A DNA stretch of 5,763 nt from Labilithrix luteola (GCA_026225435.1 JAMFST010000765.1:1-5763), one strand, 5' to 3'. Numbered from the stretch's first letter, positions 1-5,763 are shown. Notes: generated by a model not told the origin, from the letters alone. A program made the numbers and translations.

Positions 1-43
1 CGGGCCGGGCCTATGAGTCCTGGGAAAATCGATCACGCCCCGC

Positions 44-850
44 TCAGGGAATCCGGAGGACCCGACAGGCCTCTTCATAGCTCGGCTCAAGCTCAAGCGG
101 CACCGCGAGATCGGAGGCAAGCCAGAGCGGCAGGGTCGGCAACGCCTGGCCGATCGCCAGGGGATGCGACCAGGTCTCCAACCGTCCCGCTTCGCCTTCC
201 CTCGTCAACCGGCAGGCGACCGCGTAGAGGTCGGTCTGCGGTGTGGTTTGGCCGCGCCGAAATTGCTCGGGAGCCGCGTACTTCGGTGTGCCCGCGAAGG
301 TGTCACCTCCCGTCTTCGGTCCGACCGCGGCGGCGATCCCGAAGTCGAGGATCTTCACGGTCGTCTTCCCCTCGATGTCGAACGCGATGAAGATGTTCTC
401 GGGCTTCAGGTCGCAATGAATCAGCGGCGCCTCCCCTTTCTTGACGGGGTGGTGCGCGCGGTAGAGACCGTCGAGCAGCTCGACGCCGATCTGGTGGACC
501 TGATCGGCAGGGATCGACATCCGCCTGCGTCTCATCAGCTCGCGGAGAGAGACGCCGCGAAGCAGCTCCATCACGTAGTACGGAAGCGGAGGATCGTCCG
601 CGGTCGTCCCGGCGGTCATCACGTCGATGATGTTCCGGTGGCGGAGAGCGGCGGTCAGTCGAGCTTCGCGCTGCAACCGCGCGGTGACGTCGGCGAGGTC
701 GCCCTTGGTCTCGAGGAGCGTCTTCAAGGCGTAGCGTCGACCGACGCTCGTGTCCTCCACCTCGTACACGGTCCCCATGCCGCCGGCGCCGATGCGCGCC
801 ACCACGCGGTACACCGTCCCCGGGACGTGCTGGCCTGGCTGGTACCCCAC
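44..850 (-). CDS. Ser/Thr protein kinase-like protein with replaced C-lobe (possible chimera)
   Basis: Hanks-type kinase, 268 residues, no visible membrane segment. Seen: glycine loop GAGGMGTVYE (21-30), ATP-binding Lys43 in ALK, probable helix-C Glu62, hinge MELL (94-97), catalytic loop HCDLKPEN (145-152; Asp147, Asn152), DFG at 169-171 and APE at 193-195. The usual HRD is HCD, making it a non-RD kinase. Helix F begins normally (TDLYAVA, 206-212), but helices G-I and the conserved late Arg are missing. Residues 213-268 instead contain GQALPTLPLWLASDLAVPLE and end in CRVLRIP, which I recall as the C-terminal pattern of an unrelated uncharacterised family. The frame stays open, so this is a fusion or rearrangement, not an indel. 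The start is GTG, with an in-frame TAG 9 nt upstream and a weak TAGG 8 nt before it. It follows the cyclase by 36 nt. Catalytic activity is doubtful. Confidence 0.8.
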   Translation of the reverse strand: MGYQPGQHVPGTVYRVVARIGAGGMGTVYEVEDTSVGRRYALKTLLETKGDLADVTARLQREARLTAALRHRNIIDVMTAGTTADDPPLPYYVMELLRGVSLRELMRRRRMSIPADQVHQIGVELLDGLYRAHHPVKKGEAPLIHCDLKPENIFIAFDIEGKTTVKILDFGIAAAVGPKTGGDTFAGTPKYAAPEQFRRGQTTPQTDLYAVACRLTREGEAGRLETWSHPLAIGQALPTLPLWLASDLAVPLELEPSYEEACRVLRIP

Positions 851-886
851 CGCCGCAGCCTACGTCAGGAAGTCTTTTTCGTCAGC

Positions 887-2940
887 TCACCTGTTCGTGT
901 TTCGAGCCGCCCACTCCGCCAGCGCCCACAGCGGGAAGTAGTGCCGGTAGTTGTCGTAGTCGATCAGGCATGTACGATTGAACACGCCGACGAGCGGCTC
1001 CTTCGCCCAGCTGCCGTCGCTCTCCTGACGCGCGACGAGCAGATCGGCGGCCCGCTTCTGCGCGGCGTGCGACGGGTGCCCGGCGCGCACCAGCGCCGAC
1101 AGCGCCCACGAGGTCTGCGCCACGCCGGAGCGCGCCGCCTGGATGTACCGGCCGGTGCGGCAGGAGTCGCCGTGCTCCCCCAGCCGCCGTCGGCCTGCTG
1201 CTTGCCGACGAGGAAGGCGCAGGCGCGCGCGATGGCCGGATCGTTGGGCGCGGCGCCGGCGGCGAGCAGCCCGCTGATGGCGAACCAGGTGCCGTAGGTG
1301 AAGCAGACGGCCCACTTCCCCTCGAAGCTGCCGTCCTTGCGCTGTTGTGTACGGATGTACGAAGCGCCGCGGGCGATGGCGCGGTCGATCTCGGCGGTGA
1401 GCGCGCTGTCGGTGGTGTGCCGCGGGCGGGCGGCGCGGAGCGCTTGCAGGCAGGCGCTGGTGCACTCCACGTAGGAGTAGTCGACCATGATGTCGCCGAA
1501 GACCTGCGACGGGTTCAGCATCTCCAGCCAGGCGCCGCCGCGCTGCTTCTCGTACGTCGCCCAGCCGCCGTCCTCGTTCTGCCACGAGAGGATCAAGCGC
1601 ACCGAGTCGACCAGCAGCATGCCCGGGATGGCCGGCTCGAAGCGCTCGCTCTCGAGCGCCAGCGCGCACTTGAGCCCCTCGGAGGTGCAGTCGGTGATCG
1701 GCCAGCCGTGCGCGCGCGTGGAGAACGGCCAGCCACCGCGCGAGGCGTGGCGGAAGTAGCGCGCCGCCTGGGGCACGTCGTCGAGGATCTGGTTGTCGCG
1801 CAGGTAGTCGTGGGCGCGCGCGAGCATCGGCGCGGTCGTGGTCGCGGTCTCCTCGCTGTCGGCATCGACCGCGCGCGCCGCGAGGATCGCCTGGGTGGCG
1901 AAGGCCGTGTCCCACAGCTTGCTGTTGTTGTAGCCCTGCATCTTGGTGGTGCCGTCCTCGGCGTCCCACAGGTAGTCGTCGCAGGCCGCGAACGCGCGGC
2001 GGAAGTCCTCGGCCGCGGTCTCGTTGCCCGCGCCCCCCGCCTCCGCCCGGCCGTCACGCAAACGAAAGCCGTGCACGAAGGCGTTGAGCACCTTGTTCAC
2101 CGGCCCGATGTCGAGGAACCCGGTGACCTCGTCCTCGTAGCGCACGTGCTCCAGCACCGAGGCCAGCGCCCGCTTGCGCACGCGGGTCGAGTGCCGCTCC
2201 TCGTAGCGCCCCATCGCCCGGTTGGCGGTCTCGAGCAGCGGCGAGTCCTTGCGGTACGCGTCCGCCGGCGAGACGGTGGAGCGCTGCTTCTTCCAGTCGA
2301 TGGTGGACCAGGCGCCGTCGTAGAGCTCCTCGCGCACCGCTCGCGTCCAGTCGTCGACGGCCACGCGCGACCTCGTCCCGTACAGCCACGCCATCGGCAG
2401 GTACACCTGCCGGCAGTGGCACCAGAGGCGCCCCGGGTGCATCGGCGCGCTCGACGGGAGCAGCCACAGCTCGGGGAGCACCGGGTGGATGCCGTCCCAC
2501 TCGTACAGATGGAGGAGACAGAGCGTCAGCTTCCCCCACGACGCGGCGCTGAGCGGCGTGCCGTGCGCGTGGATCCACTGGCGCAGGCGCGCGGTGCGCG
2601 GCTCGTCGGGCGCGACGCCGAGCGCCCGCAGCGACACGTAGACCAGCGCGCTGGTGAACATGCTGCCGCGCCGGTCCTCCGCGTGCAGCCCGATGCTCCC
2701 GTCCGCGTTCTGCACGGCGAAGAAGTGCGCCACGATGCGCGCGCGTCGGGTCTCGCCCAGCGCCTCGATCTTCCCGGTGGCGCGGCAGAGTGCGATGTAC
2801 ATCGGCAGCAGGAACATCGGCCCGCCGTACTCGCCCGGCCAGGCGCCGTCCTCGGCCTGCAGCCGCGCCAGGTTTCCGAGCGCCAGGCGCATCGTCCGCG
2901 CCACGTCCTTGACCTCGCTCGCCCCGTCCGTGCCGTCCAT
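887..2940 (-). CDS. Oxidosqualene cyclase, cycloartenol synthase-like (frameshifted)
   Basis: Cyclises 2,3-oxidosqualene to a sterol precursor, probably at the membrane surface. Corrected length is about 684 residues, near the bacterial family norm. Seen: QW-type repeats (QAEDGAW at 28-34, QNEDGGW at 454-460, QADGGW at 582-587), WCHCRQVYLPMAWLYG near 173-188, HGWPITDCTSE (411-421) with catalytic Asp417 and its neighbour Cys418, and the partner Cys493 in VECTS. Tyr337, His411 and Ile415 align with Arabidopsis CAS1 Tyr410, His477 and Ile481, which favours cycloartenol over lanosterol. After Gly588 the frame is lost in a run of five G (1177-1181). One extra G restores EHGDSC and the conserved end VGVFNRTCLIDY...FPLWALAEW, with TGA at 887-889. 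The ATG at 2940 touches its GGGAGGA; GTG at 2904 (GAGG 8 nt upstream) is an alternative. It lies 37 nt after the SnoaL-like gene. Confidence 0.93.
1177..1181 (-). other. Frameshift site in the cyclase gene (G5 homopolymer)
   Basis: On the coding strand the run TGGGGGAGC encodes the end of QADGGWG. Read through, the frame gives STATPAAPAG, which is unlike the family. Adding one G gives GGWGEHGDSC and rejoins the frame that stays open to the family-typical C-terminus at 887. No other lesion is visible in the gene. This fits a single-base deletion, either real or a sequencing error. Confidence 0.88.
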
Positions 2941-2947
2941 TCCTCCC
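2941..2947 (-). promoter_or_regulatory. Shine-Dalgarno abutting the cyclase ATG
   Basis: GGGAGGA lies directly against the ATG at 2940, closer than the usual 5-9 nt. An in-frame TAG 9 nt upstream rules out a more upstream start in this frame. The tight spacing leaves the GTG at 2904, with GAGG 8 nt upstream, as a possible true start. That choice would remove only 12 poorly conserved residues. Confidence 0.45.
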
Positions 2948-2977
2948 GGCTACCACGAGGTCGACTCGTCGAGGTGA

Positions 2978-3442
2978 CTACGCGACCTTGGCCAGCGCGG
3001 CCTCGAGCCCATCCAGAAAATCACGGGAGTGGACGATGACGCCGTCGCGCACCTGGAGAAACAAGAGGCCGTTCACGTTCACCCGCTCGCCCGTGGCCAG
3101 CAAGGTGCCGTGGATCTGCCACTGGCCGATGACCACCTCGGGATCGTCGTGTGCCTGGCGGACGAAGGTGTTCTCCAGCGACTCGATGATGACGGGATCC
3201 TTCGCCCAGGCGGTGCGGTAGGCGGAGCGCACGGCTTCGCGCCCGTGGCAGACGGGCGGGCGGTGCGGGACAGGGACGGAGAACTCGTGGATCGCGTCGG
3301 CGGCGTAGAGCTCGGCCAGCTGGTCGGCGGAGCGCGCCTGCAGAGCGCGGTGATAGAGGCTCAAGACATCGCGCGGGGTGCGCGAAGCCGCGCTTGCGAC
3401 CTGGGAGTCGTCCGGAGAGAAATCAGCATCTGGGACCGACAT
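2978..3442 (-). CDS. SnoaL/NTF2-like small protein
   Basis: A 154-residue protein of the NTF2-like cone fold (SnoaL / ketosteroid-isomerase-like group), probably cytoplasmic. Seen: a first helix DVLSLYHRALQARSADQLAELYA (about 25-47), a short loop with HEFSVPVPHR (52-60), a strand with VVIGQWQIHG (103-112), and the terminal strand pair VNGLLFLQVRDGVIVHSRDFLD (about 123-144), whose ending RDFLD is typical of the family. Members include polyketide cyclases, isomerases, epoxide hydrolases and many of unknown role. The Arg/Asp pair of limonene-epoxide hydrolase is not obvious in the QWQIHG strand, so that activity is not supported. The ATG at 3442 is chosen for AGGAAGG 6 nt upstream; the longer open frame to 4093 is antisense to the regulator. 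It precedes the cyclase by 37 nt, suggesting co-transcription. The substrate is unknown. Confidence 0.85.
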   Translation of the reverse strand: MSVPDADFSPDDSQVASAASRTPRDVLSLYHRALQARSADQLAELYAADAIHEFSVPVPHRPPVCHGREAVRSAYRTAWAKDPVIIESLENTFVRQAHDDPEVVIGQWQIHGTLLATGERVNVNGLLFLQVRDGVIVHSRDFLDGLEAALAKVA

Positions 3443-3448
3443 GAGGGA

Positions 3449-3455
3449 CCTTCCT
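3449..3455 (-). promoter_or_regulatory. Ribosome binding site of the SnoaL-like gene
   Basis: AGGAAGG lies 6 nt upstream of the ATG at 3442. It decides the start against the longer open frame that runs back across the regulator gene. Confidence 0.75.
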
Positions 3456-3480
3456 GAGGCACGCTTTCCGTGAACCGAGT

Positions 3481-3486
3481 TACAAT
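3481..3486 (+). promoter_or_regulatory. Candidate -10 of the TetR gene promoter
   Basis: TACAAT matches the sigma-70 -10 consensus at five of six bases, but no good -35 is seen 16-18 nt upstream. If used, transcription would start near 3493, inside the first CGGAACC half-site. That would suit autorepression and would exclude the upstream GTG at 3470 as a translation start. This is tentative. Confidence 0.3.
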
Positions 3487-3496
3487 ACGGAACCGT
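3487..3496. promoter_or_regulatory. Candidate secondary TetR operator (ACGGAACCGT)
   Basis: ACGG-AA-CCGT is a short inverted repeat containing CGGAACC (3488-3494). The same heptamer begins the longer palindrome exactly 30 bp downstream, about three helical turns, so two repressor dimers could lie on the same face of the DNA. Confidence 0.4.
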
Positions 3497-3517
3497 GCCT
3501 CCGCTTCCCTCACTATG

Positions 3518-3533
3518 CGGAACCTTGGTTCCG
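3518..3533. promoter_or_regulatory. Candidate TetR operator (CGGAACC-TT-GGTTCCG)
   Basis: Perfect 7-bp inverted arms are separated by TT, in the intergenic region between the divergent SnoaL-like and TetR genes and 14 bp before the regulator's ATG. Palindromes of this size between a TetR gene and its divergent neighbour are the usual operator arrangement, so autoregulation and control of the SnoaL-cyclase genes are inferred. Confidence 0.6.
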
Positions 3534-3547
3534 GTTGTCAAACGGAG

Positions 3548-4267
3548 ATGACACGCGTGGTCGCTCGTGGCGTTGAAAAGGCGGTGAAGACCAGGAAGGC
3601 CGAGACCGAGACGGCGGCGGAGAAGCCGGCCGCTCCCCTGCGGGCCGACGCCGCGCGCAACCGCCAGCGCATCCTCGAGGCCGCCGAGGAGATCTTCTCC
3701 GGCAAGGGGATGGCCGTCCCCATCGACGTCGTCGCCGAGCGCGCCGGCCTCGGCATCGGGACGCTGTACCGACACTTCCCCACCAAGGAGGCGCTCTTCG
3801 GCGCCATCGTGACGGATCGCTTCGAGCGCCTTGTGCGCGAGCTCGAGCCGCTCTGCGAGACGGAAGATCCGAGCGTCGCGCTCGTCCGCTTCGTCGAGGG
3901 GCTGGGCGCTCAGTTCGCCATGAAGAAGGACCTGATGGACGCCATGGGCGCCGGCCAGGTCACCTTCGGCGACCGCATGGTGTGCGCCAAGAAGGAGCTG
4001 CACGTCGTGCTCGACAAGCTCCTCGAGCGCGGTCGCAAGGCGGGCTGTGTCCGCGCCGACGTCACCGGCGACGACGTCTTTCGCATGGTGCACTGCGTGT
4101 ACTCGGCGGACGGGATCGACACCCCGTCACGCTCGCGCTTCGTCAACGTCATCTGCGACGGGCTACGCGCGAAGGCCATCGCAGCTGCCAGCGCGCTCGC
4201 GACTTCTTTGATGCCGCCGGCACCGTCACCGAAACCGACAGGTCCTCGGCGGGGAAGCGCGCGCTGA
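3548..4267 (+). CDS. TetR/AcrR-family transcriptional regulator
   Basis: Ligand-responsive DNA-binding repressor, 239 residues from this start. Seen: a charged, Ala/Lys-rich leader (1-35), then the TetR helix-turn-helix domain from RNRQRILEAAEEIFSGKG (37-54) through VVAERAGLGIGTLYRHFPTK (61-80), whose GTLYRHF recognition helix is classic. A helical ligand-binding domain follows to about DGLRA, and then a Pro/Ala/Ser-rich tail with weaker GC3 bias. Longer starts exist (GTG 3470, ATG 3515), but they would place the operator palindrome inside the coding region. The ATG at 3548 directly abuts GGAG; GTG 3557 lies 9 nt after that GGAG and is an equally good start. The gene is divergent from the SnoaL-cyclase genes. 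The ligand is unknown, with a terpenoid or sterol possible only by context. The tail overlaps the converging lipoprotein frame. Confidence 0.92.
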   Translation: MTRVVARGVEKAVKTRKAETETAAEKPAAPLRADAARNRQRILEAAEEIFSGKGMAVPIDVVAERAGLGIGTLYRHFPTKEALFGAIVTDRFERLVRELEPLCETEDPSVALVRFVEGLGAQFAMKKDLMDAMGAGQVTFGDRMVCAKKELHVVLDKLLERGRKAGCVRADVTGDDVFRMVHCVYSADGIDTPSRSRFVNVICDGLRAKAIAAASALATSLMPPAPSPKPTGPRRGSAR

Positions 4268-4492
4268 TGTACACCGGGCCGAGCCCGTCGCCGTGATCCT
4301 CGAAGGCGATGGGGCTCACGTACACGTCGCGTGAGCAGTCGCCGGTGGCCAGGCACCTGGTGTGGCGCTGGGGATGAGGAAAGAGCTGGCCAGGTCGGAG
4401 CCTGCGCTGCTGCTGCTCGGGTCGCTGGAGCTGCAGGCCGTGGCCAGCGCGACGACGGCGATGCTGACGGAGAGACCGGCCGCACGCTTCAT
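4149..4492 (-). pseudogene. Small lipoprotein gene broken by a frameshift
   Basis: The ATG at 4492 opens a lipoprotein-like leader: MKR, a hydrophobic stretch (about 4-19), LATAC with candidate lipidated Cys20, then a Ser-rich linker (SSSDPSSSS). This frame stops at 4316 after an unconvincing tail. A second minus frame instead reads RCLATGDCSRDVYVSPIAFE and then GPVYISARFPAEDLSVSV, which look like real protein with GC-rich third positions. One extra base in the C4 run at 4370-4373 would join them as FLIPQRHTRC and give about 114 residues. The joined frame ends at 4149, so its last 119 nt would be antisense to the TetR gene; codon bias fades beyond about 4210, and the true end is uncertain. 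No clear ribosome binding site is seen. The family is not recognised; export to a membrane is inferred from the leader. Confidence 0.5.
4370..4373 (-). other. Probable frameshift site in the lipoprotein gene (C4 run)
   Basis: On the coding strand this is ATCCCCAGC. With five C the lipoprotein leader would continue as IPQRHTRCLATGDC in the frame that looks coding downstream. Both frames are open around here, so the exact site is inferred from the homopolymer and not fixed by homology. Confidence 0.4.
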
Positions 4493-4565
4493 GGTGTGAA
4501 GCCGGCGTAGCACCGTGTTTCCGCACGGGAAGCGATCCCATCCTTCCCACGTGATGATCGCTTGA

Positions 4566-4584
4566 GCGCGCATTTTTGCAGCGC
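4566..4584 (-). terminator. Weak hairpin after the 390-residue gene
   Basis: Six bases past the TGA at 4590, the transcript could fold GCGC-GCA around an AAAA loop with one bulged base. There is no U tract, so an intrinsic terminator is only possible. The heptamer CGCTTGA also occurs twice here (4559-4565 and 4582-4588). The rest of the 97-nt gap to the lipoprotein start shows nothing definite. Confidence 0.2.
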
Positions 4585-4589
4585 TTGAT

Positions 4590-5762
4590 TCAGCGCACGC
4601 AGGCTCCTTTGGGCCACGGGTCCATGAAGTGACTCAGGTCATTTTCCGGATGAGTGACGGCGCGGCGAGCGAAGTAGTCGCGCAGGAGCGCCATGCCTGG
4701 TTCGTCGTGATCGTCGCAGACGAGCCGGACGACCATCTCGAGACCGTGGCCGGGTTCGTTCGTCGACGAGCCGCGAATGCGCAACGGAGCCGGCGCATCG
4801 AGCCACGCGTCCAGCCGCGGAACGAGAAGGTCGACGAACGACGTCGACTGTGCGCGAGCAGGGAAGAGCCAGCGCGACGCCGGTGCTACGAATGGCCCGC
4901 CCTCGGTGAAGAACTGCGCCAGGTCGGCGCGCGTGGCCCCACCTCCAAACAACTTGGGAAACCGAGTCCACCAGATCGTGCCATCCGGGCGGCTCCACGG
5001 ATCGATGCCGAGGTCGTGGATGGCGAAGACGTACAGCAGCACGCCCCTGTCGGTCGGGTGGGCTTCCCACTCGTGCTGAAACATCGACAGGACATCCGTG
5101 CGCGTCATGCCCGACGCCACAATCGCCAGCGTGGGTGCGGCCGCCTTGAACACCGACTCGCTCACGCCGACACGATCGAGCACGTCGACCAATGCGCCGG
5201 CAGGGAGGAAGAGACTCACGCTCACCGTGAGGCCATGGTCGTCGCGCGCGATCAATGCGTCCGCCAGGCGCGCACGGTCGGTCGCAGTCTCTCCGGCGTA
5301 GTGAACCCACGCGTCCGACGGTTCGACCCCGAAGGGAGTGATGGTCCCGCCCCCCACGTCCGTTCGACGCAAGCCGAAGAGGAACGGGTCGAAGCCAGGG
5401 AACGCGGTGTGGTCGTAGCGCAGCCCGCCGCTACTCGCACGCCGCACGAAGGCGCTCGCCGCGACCAGATCCATCTCCCTCTCGTCGAGACCGGGCAACA
5501 CCGAGTTCAGCCACGTGACCCATGCCGCTTCCGCGCGGTGCCAGGGCGCTGTCAGCGGCAGCGCTGTGACACGATCGTGCTGGTCGACGTACGCGCGCGC
5601 AAACTCGCTCATCTGCGCGAGGAGCCAGCCGCGGGCGGTACGAGCGAGCGCGGGATCCGTCCCCGGCGCACCGCGCGCGATCTCGATCGCCCCCGGGATC
5701 GCCGCCGCCGCCGCGGGAAAGTCAGGGGGCGCAGGATACGACTGCACACCCGCCGTCAGCAT
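4590..5762 (-). CDS. Hypothetical protein, possibly 5'-truncated by the window edge
   Basis: An open frame of 390 residues with strong GC3 bias along its whole length; I do not recognise the family. The first Met (5760-5762) lies one base from the window end, so it may be internal and the N-terminus may be missing. Seen: no convincing transmembrane segment, and no signal peptide in the part available. There is an Ala/Pro-rich start, a Gly-rich stretch GGGTITPFG (about 138-146), a segment FQHEWEAHPTDRGVLLYVFA followed by HDLGIDPWSRPDGTIWW (about 230-265), and a C-terminal part rich in acidic residues and His (CDDHDEPG, then THPENDLSHFMDPWPKGACVR). Scattered His, Asp and Glu could bind metal, but no known motif is evident. 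It lies 97 nt upstream of the lipoprotein gene on the same strand, with no functional link visible. Confidence 0.75.
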   Translation of the reverse strand: MLTAGVQSYPAPPDFPAAAAAIPGAIEIARGAPGTDPALARTARGWLLAQMSEFARAYVDQHDRVTALPLTAPWHRAEAAWVTWLNSVLPGLDEREMDLVAASAFVRRASSGGLRYDHTAFPGFDPFLFGLRRTDVGGGTITPFGVEPSDAWVHYAGETATDRARLADALIARDDHGLTVSVSLFLPAGALVDVLDRVGVSESVFKAAAPTLAIVASGMTRTDVLSMFQHEWEAHPTDRGVLLYVFAIHDLGIDPWSRPDGTIWWTRFPKLFGGGATRADLAQFFTEGGPFVAPASRWLFPARAQSTSFVDLLVPRLDAWLDAPAPLRIRGSSTNEPGHGLEMVVRLVCDDHDEPGMALLRDYFARRAVTHPENDLSHFMDPWPKGACVR

Positions 5763-5763
5763 C

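Noticed and set aside
1177..1181. Programmed ribosomal frameshift in the cyclase gene
   Set aside because: There is no slippery heptamer or evident downstream stimulatory structure, and such frameshifting is not known in this family. A one-base deletion in a homopolymer is simpler.
164..1297. A 377-residue plus-strand open frame
   Set aside because: It is antisense to the kinase and the cyclase C-terminus and has no recognisable motifs; a GC-bias shadow.
887..2940. Squalene-hopene cyclase
   Set aside because: The catalytic motif is DCTSE with its paired Cys, not DxDD, and the Tyr/His/Ile set is that of oxidosqualene cyclases.
1345..3039. A 564-residue open frame on the plus strand
   Set aside because: It is antisense to the cyclase, whose motifs are unmistakable. 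The translation is Arg/Val/Ala-rich with no domain pattern, as expected for the shadow of a high-GC gene.
3470..3547. TetR starting at GTG 3470 or ATG 3515
   Set aside because: Those starts would put the palindromic operators and the candidate -10 inside the coding sequence, and the added residues resemble no TetR N-terminus.
3443..4093. Upstream extension of the SnoaL-like frame to 4093
   Set aside because: The extension is antisense to the TetR gene, crosses the operator region, and ignores the good ribosome binding site before the ATG at 3442.
1..5763. CRISPR arrays, tRNA/rRNA genes, insertion sequences or attachment sites
   Set aside because: On reading both strands, no regularly spaced repeats, cloverleaf-like segments, transposase motifs or terminal inverted repeats were seen.

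Overview
The window is GC-rich DNA with strongly GC-biased third codon positions. Its content (a eukaryote-like Ser/Thr kinase, a bacterial oxidosqualene cyclase, small lipoprotein and TetR genes) suggests a myxobacterium or another Myxococcota/deltaproteobacterial relative. This placement is inferred from gene content only.

Layout. On the minus strand, read from right to left, three genes follow each other closely: a SnoaL/NTF2-like small protein (3442-2978), an oxidosqualene cyclase (2940-887) and a Ser/Thr kinase-like gene (850-44). The gaps are 37 and 36 nt, so they could be one transcript. A TetR-family regulator (3548-4267, plus strand) diverges from the SnoaL-like gene. The roughly 105-nt region between them holds a 16-nt near-perfect inverted repeat and a second copy of the same half-site, which look like its operators. 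To the right, on the minus strand, lie a short broken lipoprotein gene converging on the regulator (4492-4149) and an unrecognised 390-residue protein that runs to the window edge (5762-4590).

Main biology. The cyclase has the DCTxE motif of oxidosqualene cyclases, not the DxDD motif of squalene-hopene cyclases. It also has Tyr, His and Ile at the three positions that distinguish cycloartenol synthase from lanosterol synthase. The window therefore predicts a bacterial cycloartenol-type sterol cyclase, probably co-transcribed with a SnoaL-like protein and possibly controlled by the divergent TetR protein. No squalene epoxidase gene is present here.

Sequence integrity. The cyclase gene is interrupted by a one-base loss in a G run, and the lipoprotein gene shows a comparable shift that one extra base in a C run would repair. 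Both fit uncorrected homopolymer errors or recent mutations. The kinase is different: it stays in frame, but its C-lobe is replaced after the DLYAVA segment by a tail resembling the C-terminus of an unrelated uncharacterised family, as though two genes were joined at a shared motif.
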